Shown piece after piece: positions 41,989 through 51,554 of a DNA stretch of 64,000 nt; the first letter of the stretch is position 1; every line of letters starts with the position of its first letter. The notes beneath the pieces are model-generated. The model did no database searches. It was not told where the DNA came from and worked only from the letters and a program-made list of their open reading frames with translations. The translations under genes were made by a program, and so were the position numbers. The stretch is taken from the NCBI RefSeq assembly GCF_012273015.1, contig NZ_CP050954.1, positions 558,001 through 622,000 on the forward strand. Direction: 5' to 3'. Source of the stretch: Hymenobacter sp. BT18 (lineage in GTDB: Bacteria; Bacteroidota; Bacteroidia; Cytophagales; Hymenobacteraceae).

Positions 41989-43983
41989 ATGCAATTACCA
42001 TCTCACCGCCTCCGCCAGCACAGCAAGCGAGTATTAGCGGCCAGCGCCCTGCTCACCGGCCTGATGGAGCAACCGGCCGTGGGCCAGGCGGAGCTGGCCC
42101 CCTGGGGCAATCTGCTGGGCATGCGGCAGCAGGGCCATCTGCTCGAGTTTGAAACCAGCCTGCGCGTTGTGGCCCCAAACTGGAGCCGCATAGCCGCTAC
42201 CGCCAAAGAAGCGCAGAGGCCCCGGTATTTCCGGCAGGCGGGCAAGCAGGTGGTGACGACGATGGTAGACAGCGTGGCCTTTACCGAGACGGTGGAAGAT
42301 GAGCAGCCCGGCCAGGCCACGCTCATGGTAACGCTGCAGGCCCAAGCCAACCGCGACCTGCAGGGCACCTACCTGACCCTGGCCCTGCCCCGCAACCAGT
42401 ACTCTGCCGGCAAGGTGGAATTGCTGGATGCCGCCGGAAAGGCCGTTGCGCAGCATCCCTTCAGCGGGCAATGGGCCGAGCAGCCGGTGCTGACCAGCCA
42501 AGTGCGCATCACTGCCCCCGGCCGGCAGGTGGAAATCAACTTGCCTGAACCCGCTCCTGTTCTCCTGAAAGCTGTATCACCAGATGCTAAAACCTTTCAG
42601 CTCTATCTACCCCTTCAGCTTGGCGGGTTACGAAAAGGCCAGGAAACGCAGAAAACCTTCCGCCTCAAGTCTTCCGGCGAAATAGATACGACTCCCATCC
42701 AGCTGACGGTAAACCCTTCGCTACCGGGAAGACCGTTTGAGGGCTTTGGCGGCAACTTCCGCCTCCAGAACCCAACGGGCGACCCGCAGGTAATTGATTA
42801 TTCGCTCAAGAACCTGCGCGTGGCCTGGGGCCGCGTTGAAATGCCCTGGCAGCTCTGGCAGCCTCAACCCAACACCGACCCCGCGGCGTTGGCCAAGCAG
42901 GGGCAGCTGCACCCGCACGTCAAGGCCTCAATGGAAATGGCGCAACGCCTGAGCAAGCTGGGCATGCCCGTCATCGTAACGGCGTGGTCGGCGCCGGCCT
43001 GGGCTATTAGTGGCCCGCCGGCTTCGGGCAACGGCCCCGGGCCAGACGGCGTGTGGGGCAATCCGCTTAATCCCACGGCCATGGCCGCCAGCTACAAGTC
43101 TATTGCCGACTATCTGGTGTACCTGAAGGAGCAGTATGGGGTGGAGGCCGTCATGTTCTCGTTCAACGAGTCGGATCTGGGCATCAACGTGCGCCAGACC
43201 GGGCAAGAGCATGCCGAGCTTATTAAGGGGCTGGGCGCCTATTTTGTTTCCCGGGGCCTGAAAACCAAGCTGTTGCTGGGCGACAATTCCGATGCGACAA
43301 CCTACGAGTTCATTTACCCGGCCATGCAGGACGCGGCGGCGCGGCCCTACATAGGCGCCGTGTCCTTTCACTCGTGGCGCGGCTGGGATACGCCTACCCT
43401 GCAAAAGTGGGCTGAGGCCGCCACCCAGCTGCAGCTGCCCCTGATTGTGGGAGAAGGCAGCATCGATGCCCAGGCCTGGGGCTATCCGGCCGTGTTTGAG
43501 GAAGAAAGCTACGCTTTGGAGGAAATCAACCTCTACACCCGGCTGCTCAACATCTGCCAGCCGGCCACCATCCTGCAGTGGCAGCTCACCGCTGACTACT
43601 CGCCCCTGGCGGGCGGCGGCATTTTCGGCAACAAAGCCCCCCTGCATCCTACGCAAAGGTTCTGGAACCTGAAGCAACTGGCAGCCACACCCAGCGGCCT
43701 GGCCGCCCTGCCCATATCAACCAGCCAGGCCAACGTATCGGCGGCGGCCCTGGGCAATTCGGCCACGGGACAATACGCTTTCCACCTGGTAAACAATGGC
43801 GCCACCCGCGAAGTGACCGTGACCGGCCTCCCGGGCAACGCCAAAAAACTGTACTCCTACACCACTGACCGCCAGCGGCAGGTGCAAAAAGGCAAGCGCG
43901 TGAAAGTGTCGAAAAACGGCGAAGCCCGCTTTACGCTGGATGCCCGCAGCTATACCACGCTGACGACCAATAAACTGCAGTAA
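41989..43983 (+). CDS. GH30-like clan-A glycoside hydrolase, unassigned specificity
   Basis: A 664-residue secreted hydrolase. Residues 1-32 look like a signal region (ending VGQAE). Residues ~35-230 form a non-catalytic beta-rich domain with no family I recognise. The catalytic part begins at PFEGFGGNFRLQNP, close to the GFGG motif of GH30. Clan GH-A catalytic positions are Glu394 (VMFSFNESDLG) and Glu489 (LIVGEGSID), 95 residues apart as expected. VTAWSAPAWA also echoes GH30. A C-terminal beta domain (~590-664) completes the GH30 side-barrel layout. Substrate is unknown; candidates are beta-glucosyl, beta-xylosyl or beta-galactosyl side links. Confidence 0.72.
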   Translation: MQLPSHRLRQHSKRVLAASALLTGLMEQPAVGQAELAPWGNLLGMRQQGHLLEFETSLRVVAPNWSRIAATAKEAQRPRYFRQAGKQVVTTMVDSVAFTETVEDEQPGQATLMVTLQAQANRDLQGTYLTLALPRNQYSAGKVELLDAAGKAVAQHPFSGQWAEQPVLTSQVRITAPGRQVEINLPEPAPVLLKAVSPDAKTFQLYLPLQLGGLRKGQETQKTFRLKSSGEIDTTPIQLTVNPSLPGRPFEGFGGNFRLQNPTGDPQVIDYSLKNLRVAWGRVEMPWQLWQPQPNTDPAALAKQGQLHPHVKASMEMAQRLSKLGMPVIVTAWSAPAWAISGPPASGNGPGPDGVWGNPLNPTAMAASYKSIADYLVYLKEQYGVEAVMFSFNESDLGINVRQTGQEHAELIKGLGAYFVSRGLKTKLLLGDNSDATTYEFIYPAMQDAAARPYIGAVSFHSWRGWDTPTLQKWAEAATQLQLPLIVGEGSIDAQAWGYPAVFEEESYALEEINLYTRLLNICQPATILQWQLTADYSPLAGGGIFGNKAPLHPTQRFWNLKQLAATPSGLAALPISTSQANVSAAALGNSATGQYAFHLVNNGATREVTVTGLPGNAKKLYSYTTDRQRQVQKGKRVKVSKNGEARFTLDARSYTTLTTNKLQ

Positions 43984-44070
43984 GTACCAGCGCGCCGGCC
44001 TGACAAGGCAACAGCCGGCAGCCCAATGCCGGTAATCTGGCACTCCATGATCCAGTAATCTAGCTACCCC

Positions 44071-46944
44071 ATGCGCTTTCGGCAACCCCTTCTAGTACTA
44101 AGCCTCTGGTGCTTGGCACATCTGGCTAATGCGCAAGCGCAGGGTAGCCTAAGCCGGGAACGATATTCCCTGGATGCCCAGTGGCGTTTTGCCCTGGGCC
44201 ATCCGTTTGATACCAACAAAGACTTCGCCAACGGTACGAGCTATTTTTCGTACCTGGCCAAAGCTGGCTACGGCGATGGGGCCGCTAGCGCGCAGTTCGA
44301 TGACCGGGCCTGGCGCCAGCTGAATCTGCCCCACGACTGGGCCGTGGAGCTGCCCTTCGACAGCACCGCCCAGCACAGCCACGGCTACAAAGCCATCGGC
44401 CGCAACTTCCCGAATAGCAGCGTGGGGTGGTACCGCAAAACCTTTGTTATCCCGGCCGCCGACCTGGGCCGCAAGATTTCGCTGGAGTTTGATGGGGTTT
44501 TCCGCAACTCCAGGGTGTGGGTGAACGGCCATTATCTGGGCACCGAGCCTAGCGGCTACCGCAGCTTTCGGTATGATATCACGGACTACCTGAACTATGG
44601 CGACCCAAACGTAGTGGCCGTGCGGGCCGATGCTACGCTGCCCGAAGGCTGGTTTTACGAAGGCGCCGGCATCTACCGCCACGTCTGGCTTTCCAAAACC
44701 AACCCGCTGCACGTAACCCCCGACGGCACGTGGGTAACAACGCAGGTAGCCAACTCCAGCGCCACCGTATACGCCCGCGCCACTATTATCAATGAAGGCC
44801 TGACGCCGAAAACCTTCACGGTGGTGCAGACCGTTCTAGATGCCCGGGGCCAGGCCGTAGCTACCCAACGGCAGGCCAATGTGGTGCTGTCGCCGTTTCA
44901 GCAACGCGACGTTGCGCTGGCCTTGCCAGTTACCAATGCCACACTGTGGGATCTTGACTTGCCCTATCTGTACACGCTCCGCACTACCCTGCTCGTCGGC
45001 AATCAGGAAGTGGACAGCTACAACACGCCGTTCGGTATCCGGACCATCCGGTTTGATGCCAGGGCGGGCTTTTTTCTCAACGACAAACCCGTTAAGCTCA
45101 AGGGCACCAACAACCACCAGGACCATGCCGGCGTGGGCACGGCCCTACCCGATGAGTTGCAGTACGTCCGGATAAAGGCCCTGAAGGCCATGGGCTCCAA
45201 CGCTTACCGCTGCTCGCATCACCCACCCACGCCTGAGCTGCTGACCGCCTGCGACCAGCTAGGTATGCTGGTCATCGACGAAAACCGCCTGATGGGCACC
45301 AACTATCAGATGCAGCAGGAGCTGAAAAGCATGATCCTGCGCGACCGAAACCATCCGAGCATCATCAGCTGGTCGATTGGCAACGAGGAATGGGGCATCG
45401 AAAACAGCACTACCGGGGCCCGCATTGCCACCACCATGCAGGCCTACGCCCATAGTCTGGACTCCACGCGCGCCACCACTGCTGGCATCAGCGGGGGCTT
45501 CGGAAGCGGCATTTCCGACGTGCTGCAGGTGATGGGCTACAACTACCTGGGCAACGGCGACATTGCGGCGCACTACCGCCGCTTCCCAACGCAGCCTGGT
45601 ATGGGCACCGAGGAGGGCTCCACGTTTGCTACCCGCGGCATCTACGTCACGGATCCGCACAAGCACTACCAGGCCGCCTACGACCGTAAGCCGAGGCCCT
45701 CTTTTTACTCCATCGAAGAAGGGTGGACCTTTTATGCCACCCGCCCCAATCTGGCCGGCATCTTCATCTGGACCGGCTTTGATTACCGCGGGGAGGCCAC
45801 GCCGTATCAGTGGCCCTCCGTCACGTCATACTTCGGCATGATGGATTTGTGTGGCTTTCCGAAAGACAATGTGTATTACCTGAAAGCCTGGTGGAGCCCG
45901 GAGCCTACCTTGCACCTGCTGCCGCACTGGAATTGGCCCGGCCAGGAAGGCCAGCCGCTAGCTGTATGGGCCTACACCAACTGCGACGAGGTAGAGCTGC
46001 TGCTCAACAACCAAAGCCTGGGCCGACAAAGGGTAAAGCCGAACTCGCACCTGGAGTGGAAAGTACAGTACGCACCCGGGACCCTGGAAGCCCGGGGCTA
46101 CCGCCAGGGCCAAAAAATCCTGACTGAAAAAGTAACGACTACGGGTCCGCCGGCCGCTATTCAGCTAACGCCCCACAAAACCACCCTCACAGCCGAGGGC
46201 CAGGATATTGCGGTAATAACCGTAGCGGTAACTGATAAAAACAAGCTTGCGGTGCCTACTGCTCATGAAGATATTACCTTCTCGGTAACGGGGCCAGCCA
46301 CCATCATTGGGGTAGGAAATGGCGACCCTACCTCGCGGGAGAAAGAGAAATTTCTGGAAGACATCCGATTCGTAGGCATCACCCAGCTGCAGGAAAAGGC
46401 GCTTACCAGCATGTCCGAAGGCGTTGCCACCCTCACGCAGGCCAGTAAGGCTCCGTGGCAAGCGGCTTTCGTAAACCGCAACTACCAGCAGCTGGCCGCG
46501 GCGTATAGCCACCGCGGCACCTTTGAGCTGCCGGCCAGTTTTGCGGGCATTGAGGTCACGTTTTTCTACAGCAGCATTGGCCAGAAGCAAACCATTTACC
46601 TCAACGGCCAAGAAATAGCGCGGGACGTACCGGCCAGCGCGGAAGGCAACGTATTCCAGCTAAGCGCGGCTATTCTGAAACCCGGCCAAAACACCCTCGA
46701 TATTATTGCAACGCCTCTTCCCAAGCAGCACGACTGGGACGTGGTCAACACGAATCCGGGCACCATCCAGCTGCGTACTCCGGCGGCTCCCTGGAAGCGC
46801 AAAACATTCAACGGCCTGGCCCAGGCCATTATCCAATCCACGACCGAGGCGGGGGAAGTAATCGTAACGGCTACCAGCCCCGGATTAAAGAAAGCCGTCT
46901 TGAAGCTTCGCTCGCAGAAGCCTTCACCGGCGTTAGCACCCTAG
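44071..46944 (+). CDS. GH2 beta-galactosidase-like exo-glycosidase
   Basis: A 957-residue GH2 enzyme with a signal peptide (cleavage near AQAQG). It has the sugar-binding jelly roll (NLPHDWAVELPF, GWYRKTFVIP), the Ig-like domain, the TIM barrel, and extra C-terminal domains including DUF4982-like and beta-sandwich segments. Acid/base Glu439 is in SIGNEEWG and nucleophile candidate Glu514 in GMGTEEGS; RCSHHPPTPELLTACDQLG matches GH2 galactosidases. It probably removes beta-galactosyl units, such as the galactose-beta-1,2-galactose decorations of some hemicelluloses, but the target sugar is inferred. It is the last gene of the + strand operon. Confidence 0.88.
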   Translation: MRFRQPLLVLSLWCLAHLANAQAQGSLSRERYSLDAQWRFALGHPFDTNKDFANGTSYFSYLAKAGYGDGAASAQFDDRAWRQLNLPHDWAVELPFDSTAQHSHGYKAIGRNFPNSSVGWYRKTFVIPAADLGRKISLEFDGVFRNSRVWVNGHYLGTEPSGYRSFRYDITDYLNYGDPNVVAVRADATLPEGWFYEGAGIYRHVWLSKTNPLHVTPDGTWVTTQVANSSATVYARATIINEGLTPKTFTVVQTVLDARGQAVATQRQANVVLSPFQQRDVALALPVTNATLWDLDLPYLYTLRTTLLVGNQEVDSYNTPFGIRTIRFDARAGFFLNDKPVKLKGTNNHQDHAGVGTALPDELQYVRIKALKAMGSNAYRCSHHPPTPELLTACDQLGMLVIDENRLMGTNYQMQQELKSMILRDRNHPSIISWSIGNEEWGIENSTTGARIATTMQAYAHSLDSTRATTAGISGGFGSGISDVLQVMGYNYLGNGDIAAHYRRFPTQPGMGTEEGSTFATRGIYVTDPHKHYQAAYDRKPRPSFYSIEEGWTFYATRPNLAGIFIWTGFDYRGEATPYQWPSVTSYFGMMDLCGFPKDNVYYLKAWWSPEPTLHLLPHWNWPGQEGQPLAVWAYTNCDEVELLLNNQSLGRQRVKPNSHLEWKVQYAPGTLEARGYRQGQKILTEKVTTTGPPAAIQLTPHKTTLTAEGQDIAVITVAVTDKNKLAVPTAHEDITFSVTGPATIIGVGNGDPTSREKEKFLEDIRFVGITQLQEKALTSMSEGVATLTQASKAPWQAAFVNRNYQQLAAAYSHRGTFELPASFAGIEVTFFYSSIGQKQTIYLNGQEIARDVPASAEGNVFQLSAAILKPGQNTLDIIATPLPKQHDWDVVNTNPGTIQLRTPAAPWKRKTFNGLAQAIIQSTTEAGEVIVTATSPGLKKAVLKLRSQKPSPALAP

Positions 46945-47101
46945 CCACAGGGCAGCTCCGGAACGGCCTCGGCCTCGTGCTTTGCGAAGCCGGGGCCGCT
47001 TTGTATGGACCGGAGTATGAAGCCGCGGCTGGCTGGCGCTGCGTTCCGTGTTGCAGACCCATGGGTTTGTATAGCACCCGCGCTGCCGGGCGGTCAGACC
47101 T

Positions 47102-47262
47102 TTGTCGGGTAAGCAATTCACCAAACGGGCTCTGAAGCTGGGCGTGACCATGCTCGACACAGCCGATCTGTACGCCCCCCGCACAATGTGGGGCTGGTGG
47201 GCAAAGCATTGCCGGCCGGCACGACCAGTTTACGCCGGCCACCGAATTGCTAGCTTCTTGCC
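47102..47262 (+). pseudogene. Aldo/keto reductase remnant
   Basis: Three frames carry successive pieces of an aldo/keto reductase N-terminus. RALKLGVTMLDTADLYAP (frame of 47102) is followed, one base shifted, by HNVGLVGKAL, and again shifted by GRHDQFTPATEL. Together they match the family order LGV-x-x-x-DTADxYGPHxNExLVGKAL...RDxFxxATK. Only this ~50-residue core remains; the catalytic Lys/His region is absent. It lies in the 324-bp gap between the convergent GH2 and GH27 genes, probably the scar of a deletion. Confidence 0.7.
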
Positions 47263-47268
47263 GAAAAC

Positions 47269-48498
47269 TTACTTCCTGAGCACCAGCATAATAACGTCGT
47301 GGGCCGGCACGGTGGCCTGAAACGCCTTTTTGGTAGTGCCGGCATCCTTTTTGGCCCACACGTTGCGCACCTTGTAGGTGGTTTTAGTTGCGTTCAGCTC
47401 GGTTTTCGAGAGGCTATCGACGATGGGCGTGGCTTTCCAATCAAAGGTCACGGGCTGGGGGCGGCGGCTGCGGTTGAGGAACGTAACGGCCCAGTTGCCG
47501 CCGTTCAGGGGCTTGAGCCAGGTTTCGACGCTGTCTTTGGCGCTGTGCCGAAAGCCCTGCACGCCCAGCTTATCCTGGTTGATGGCCACCACTTCCTTGT
47601 TGGTCAGGATAGCCTGCGTCTGCGGGCTCATGGTGCGAATGTCGTTGCCCGTAATCAACGGGGCGGCCAGCATGCTCCACATCGTGAAGTGGGCCCGGTC
47701 TTCGTTTTCGGGCATGCCATTACCCACCTCCAGCATATCGGGGTCGTTCCAGTGGCCCGGACCGGCGTACTGCCGCAAGCCTTCCTGCTTGTCGAGGATG
47801 GCCAGTACGCCGAACGACTTCCAGGTGCCGTGGTCTTCTATGCAGTCAAAGCAGTTGTAGATGTCGCCGGTTGTGCGCCACAGGTGGCCCACCGTCTGGC
47901 CCCAATCCCAAGGCTTGTCGGTGCCCCACTCGCAGATGCTGAATACGATCGGCCGGCCGGCCTGGCGCAGGGCGGCCGTCATGGTTTTGTAGGCGCCCTC
48001 GGCTTTCAGGCCTTCGGTGTTGCACCAATCATACTTCAGGTAGTCCACGCCCCAGCTAGCGTACATCTGCGCATCCTGAAACTCGTAGCCCCGGCTACCG
48101 GGCCGGCCGCCGCAGGTTTGCGAGCCGGCATCGGAGTACACCCCAAACTTGAGGCCCTGGCTGTGAATGTAGTCGGCCAGGGCTTTCATGCCCGAGGGAA
48201 ACCGCTTCGAGTCCGGGTGAATAAAGCCCTGCGCGTCCCGCTCCCCGTGCCAGCAGTCATCAATGTTGACGTAGGTGTAGCCCGCGTCCCGCATCCCCGA
48301 CGCCACCATGGCATCGGCAACTTCCCTGATGAGTTTCTCGTCGACGTTGCAGGCAAACTTGTTCCAACTGTTCCAGCCCATGGGCGGCGTGAGGGCCAGC
48401 CCCTCATACTTGTGGTAGTTCTGCGCGTAGTTGTTGCCCTGGGCCAGGGCCGGGGCGGCCGTGGCAAGGCCCAGCAAAAGGAAAAGCAGGTTCTTCAT
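47269..48498 (-). CDS. GH27 alpha-galactosidase
   Basis: A 409-residue secreted enzyme that removes alpha-1,6-galactose from galactomannan or galactoglucomannan. Signal peptide cleavage is near residue 20 (ALAQG). The GH27 opening block LTPPMGWNSWNKF is at 37-48, DDCW at 80-83, nucleophile Asp157 in YLKYDWC, and acid/base Asp212 in RTTGDI. A C-terminal beta-sandwich (~310-409) follows. Length is standard. It is the most distal gene of the susC-susD-SGBP unit, separated from the SGBP gene by two hairpins. Confidence 0.94.
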   Translation of the reverse strand: MKNLLFLLLGLATAAPALAQGNNYAQNYHKYEGLALTPPMGWNSWNKFACNVDEKLIREVADAMVASGMRDAGYTYVNIDDCWHGERDAQGFIHPDSKRFPSGMKALADYIHSQGLKFGVYSDAGSQTCGGRPGSRGYEFQDAQMYASWGVDYLKYDWCNTEGLKAEGAYKTMTAALRQAGRPIVFSICEWGTDKPWDWGQTVGHLWRTTGDIYNCFDCIEDHGTWKSFGVLAILDKQEGLRQYAGPGHWNDPDMLEVGNGMPENEDRAHFTMWSMLAAPLITGNDIRTMSPQTQAILTNKEVVAINQDKLGVQGFRHSAKDSVETWLKPLNGGNWAVTFLNRSRRPQPVTFDWKATPIVDSLSKTELNATKTTYKVRNVWAKKDAGTTKKAFQATVPAHDVIMLVLRK

Positions 48499-48532
48499 GA
48501 AGCGTCAAAAAGGTTTTTAAACCAAATTCCAA

Positions 48533-48569
48533 GAAAAGAGCAGCGGTCTGAAGATCAGACCGCTGCTCT
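48533..48569 (-). terminator. Strong hairpin with U-tract between SGBP and GH27 genes
   Basis: A perfect 15-bp stem (48537-48551 with 48555-48569, loop AGA) is followed on the - strand by TTTTCTT. As an intra-operon terminator it would lower GH27 expression relative to the upstream sus genes. Confidence 0.85.
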
Positions 48570-48574
48570 GGCTA

Positions 48575-48615
48575 GAGTAACACGGGCAATTCCCCTTACC
48601 CTTCTCGTGTTACTC
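48575..48615 (-). other. Second hairpin directly after the SGBP gene
   Basis: GAGTAACACG (48575-48584) and CGTGTTACTC (48606-48615) form a perfect 10-bp stem. It precedes the terminator hairpin on the - strand, and the two could act together as a 3'-end protection element. Confidence 0.55.
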
Positions 48616-48632
48616 ACTTGGCTTGCACCGGC

Positions 48633-49757
48633 CTAGTCTTTGGGCACGATGCGGAAATTGTCGAAGGAGATGTCGGCGTTGAGCGTGCCGTCGCCGTGAA
48701 ACAGAAATTTGAACTCGTGCTGGGCCTTGCTGGCCTCCAGGGGCTTGTTGATAATGCTGCTGAGCGGAATGCTCATGGTGCTCCACTGGCCACGGGTGTT
48801 GAAGGGCACGCTGGGCTTCCACTGGTAGGTGTTGGTGCTGCCGGCGTCCCCATCAATCAGAAACTTGATAACGTTGGTATCAAAGGGCTTGAGCGTGTTC
48901 ACTTCGAACTTCAGCACGTAGTTGCCAGGGTTGGTTACTACCTCGGCCGGAACAGCCACGTTGTTGGCGGAAAATTCCGTCCAGGCCCAGGCCCCAATCG
49001 TTTGGTTGATGCGAATGTATTTGCCATTGATAGGGCCGGGAGTACCGCCGTCGGTAATAAACGCGTCACCGCCCCACACGCTGCCCCCCTGGTCGTAGCT
49101 GAAGATCAGGTTCCGGTCGTCTTTGTAGCGGCCGGGCACGGCGGTTTCTACGTTGTTGGCGTCCGATATTTTCAACGTAGCCCCCGGCGCCGCCGACGCC
49201 GGCACGATAAAGTAAGCCGAGTCGGCAGTGGCTTTGGTGATGGGTACAGCCGTGCCGGCCCAGATCACCTTGCCGGTTTCGGGCGTCACGCCGTACAGGT
49301 CGAAGTTCTGCCCTACGACGGCCGCGCGCTGACCGGGCACCGCGTACTCATTGCTGAGCCCCCGAACCTGCATGGGCGGGATGGAAATGGTGTAGCTCCG
49401 CTCCGACGTGCCGCCCTTGGTAGTCACCAGAATTTTGTTGGTGACTTCCTTGGGAATGTTGCGCGGCACGCGCAGCGTAATTTCGTTGGCGGTGATATAG
49501 GCATCGGCCAGGTTAGCCTCCACATCGTTGAACAGCACTTTCTGCACGCTGCAGAAGTTGCTGCCCTGGATAATCACCCAATCGGCGAGGTTGCCGCTGG
49601 TGACGGATGTGTCGCGCTTCGTAGGCAGGGCCACGCCCGTGATGGAGGGCGCCCCCCCGCACACATCATCGGCTTCCTTGTCGCAGGCCGAGAAAGCCAC
49701 GGCGCTTAAGACCAGGGCACCGGCCCAAAGAGCGTTAAGCTGGGTAGGTAAGTTCAT
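48633..49757 (-). CDS. Surface glycan-binding lipoprotein (IPT/TIG, SGBP-B-like)
   Basis: A 374-residue lipoprotein encoded directly after SusD. ATG 49757 (MNLPTQLNALWAG) gives a lipobox ending FSAC with Cys25. Two or three IPT/TIG-like domains (SVTSGNLADWVIIQGSNF ... VPGQRAAVVGQNFDLYG) form an extended stalk, and a C-terminal beta-sandwich (~225-374, ending DISFDNFRIVPKD) resembles the glycan-binding domain of SGBP-B proteins. It would sit on the outer face of the outer membrane and capture mannan chains for SusCD. Confidence 0.85.
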   Translation of the reverse strand: MNLPTQLNALWAGALVLSAVAFSACDKEADDVCGGAPSITGVALPTKRDTSVTSGNLADWVIIQGSNFCSVQKVLFNDVEANLADAYITANEITLRVPRNIPKEVTNKILVTTKGGTSERSYTISIPPMQVRGLSNEYAVPGQRAAVVGQNFDLYGVTPETGKVIWAGTAVPITKATADSAYFIVPASAAPGATLKISDANNVETAVPGRYKDDRNLIFSYDQGGSVWGGDAFITDGGTPGPINGKYIRINQTIGAWAWTEFSANNVAVPAEVVTNPGNYVLKFEVNTLKPFDTNVIKFLIDGDAGSTNTYQWKPSVPFNTRGQWSTMSIPLSSIINKPLEASKAQHEFKFLFHGDGTLNADISFDNFRIVPKD

Positions 49758-49837
49758 AGGAAATGTCGATTTACAGAGATGGAAACGACCATGTCCGAGT
49801 ACCCGGCCGGCAGTAGCCACCGGCCGGGTAAGTCGGG

Positions 49838-51526
49838 CTACCAGCCGGGGTTGTTGCCGCCCAGGGCTTTGTTGGAGTTGACTTCTGAGATGGGAATCGG
49901 GTACAACAGGTGCTTTTGCTGACGGCGCTTGGGCACGTTGTTTTCGTCGATGTCGATGGCATTCATCACGGGCAGGTAAATGCCCCAGCGCAGCAGATCC
50001 CAGCGCCGGTCGCCCTCCAGGGCCAGCTCCCGCCGGCGCTCTTCCAGCACAAAAGAGCGGAACTCCTGCTGGCCTAAAGCGCCCACCTCGGAAGCACTGT
50101 TCCGCCGGCGGATCTTGTTGACGGCCTCGATGGCGTCAGCGGTTGGGCCGCCATTCACCTCGTTGGCGGCTTCGGCGAAGATCAGCAGCACATCGGGGTA
50201 GCGCAGGATGGGGAAGTAGAAGTCGCCGAGCGTAATCTTGTTGTCGGTTACGGCCTCGAACTTCCGCAGGCGGGCAATGCGGCCATCGTCCAGACCCGAC
50301 TGATCAGTGGGCTGGTAGCCATACTTAGCCCGTTTGGCCGCGGCCTCGGGGCTCTGGTCCACACCCCGCACCACCAGGCTGTCGCTCAAGGGGTAGTAGT
50401 GCATGTTGTTGCCCCACATTTTCCAGCGGTGCAGCACGCCATCGGTGATGCGCTGGTCGTTTTTCTCAAACAGGTTGTTCCACTGGTAGGAGGTGCCAAT
50501 CCAGCCCCCCTCGATTTCGTTGTCCTTGGCGGGGTCCAGGCGGCCGCGCCGGAAAAAGGAAATCTCATTGCCAAAGTCGGGGTGGTTGGACAGGGCCTGC
50601 ACCGACCAGATATGCTCGCCGCGGTTGCGGCTGCCGAGGCTCCACACTTCCAAGTGGGAGCTGTAGAGCTGGTATTCCCCGCTGCTGATTACTTCCTGCG
50701 CCTTGTCGCGGGCGAGCTTGAAGTACTCAGCGGAGTTGAGGCCTTCCAGACCGGCCACCACGGTTTTGGTATGCGTCAGGGCCTGGGGCTCCAGGATAAT
50801 CTTTTTGCCGGCCACCAGCTTATAGGCTTTGCCGCCCAGCACCGTTACCTGCCCGCCGGACAGAGAGCCGGAAGCCATGGTCAGGTACACTTTGGCCAGC
50901 AGGCTGCTGGCGGCTCCCTTGCTGGGGCGACCGGGCTCGTAGCCGGCATCCCGGGTAGAGGGCAGGTTTTCTTCGGCCAGCTTCAGGCTGCTGATGATGA
51001 AGGCATACACCTCCTTTACCGGGCGGCGGGGCTGCTGGGGGTCGGTGCCTTCGGCTACGGATTTTTCCAGCAGCGGCACGGCCCCGTAGGCCCGCACCAG
51101 CAGGAAGTAAGCCCAGCCCCGCAGGAAATAGAGCTGCCCCAGGGCTTTCTTCTTGGTAGCCTCGTCGGCCTCCATGGCCATGACCTGGGAAATCCCAAAG
51201 TTTGCGCGGTGAATGAGCGTATAGGGCCCGTTCCAGCCGTAGTCGATACCCCAGTAGGCCTGGTAGTTGCCCGCGCCCACGTCGCCGAAGGCCCAGCTGG
51301 GGCCGGTGGCATCGTCGGAGTCGTAGTCCCAGAGGTTGGGAAACGGCCCGTACCGGAACATGGCGCCGGAGGCCAGCGTGTTGAGGGCTCCGTTGGCAAT
51401 TACGCTCGGGTCGGTGACCTGATCGGGGCTAACGAAATCCAGCGGTTTTTCTTCCAAAAAGTCCTTGCAGGCCGTTGTGGCGAGGGAAGCTGCAACGAGC
51501 AAGGCAAAAATTCTGATCTTTTTCAT
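49838..51526 (-). CDS. SusD/RagB family glycan-binding outer membrane lipoprotein
   Basis: A 562-residue surface lipoprotein that caps the SusC barrel and binds oligosaccharides. The signal MKKIRIFALLVAASLATTAC places lipidated Cys20, followed by KDFLEEKP, the classic SusD start. TPR-like helices (LGQLYFLRGWAYFLLVRAYGAVPLL) and the C-terminal SusD block (EERRRELALEGDRRWDLLRWG) are present. ATG 51526 is supported by the lipoprotein signal. It lies 28 bp after the susC stop. Confidence 0.95.
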   Translation of the reverse strand: MKKIRIFALLVAASLATTACKDFLEEKPLDFVSPDQVTDPSVIANGALNTLASGAMFRYGPFPNLWDYDSDDATGPSWAFGDVGAGNYQAYWGIDYGWNGPYTLIHRANFGISQVMAMEADEATKKKALGQLYFLRGWAYFLLVRAYGAVPLLEKSVAEGTDPQQPRRPVKEVYAFIISSLKLAEENLPSTRDAGYEPGRPSKGAASSLLAKVYLTMASGSLSGGQVTVLGGKAYKLVAGKKIILEPQALTHTKTVVAGLEGLNSAEYFKLARDKAQEVISSGEYQLYSSHLEVWSLGSRNRGEHIWSVQALSNHPDFGNEISFFRRGRLDPAKDNEIEGGWIGTSYQWNNLFEKNDQRITDGVLHRWKMWGNNMHYYPLSDSLVVRGVDQSPEAAAKRAKYGYQPTDQSGLDDGRIARLRKFEAVTDNKITLGDFYFPILRYPDVLLIFAEAANEVNGGPTADAIEAVNKIRRRNSASEVGALGQQEFRSFVLEERRRELALEGDRRWDLLRWGIYLPVMNAIDIDENNVPKRRQQKHLLYPIPISEVNSNKALGGNNPGW

Positions 51527-51554
51527 AGGATAAGAGGCTGCTCTTTGGCGGGGT

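Noticed and set aside
47299..48636. 445-codon open frame on the + strand
   Set aside because: It is antisense to the GH27 alpha-galactosidase and crosses its promoter and terminator; no recognisable family.
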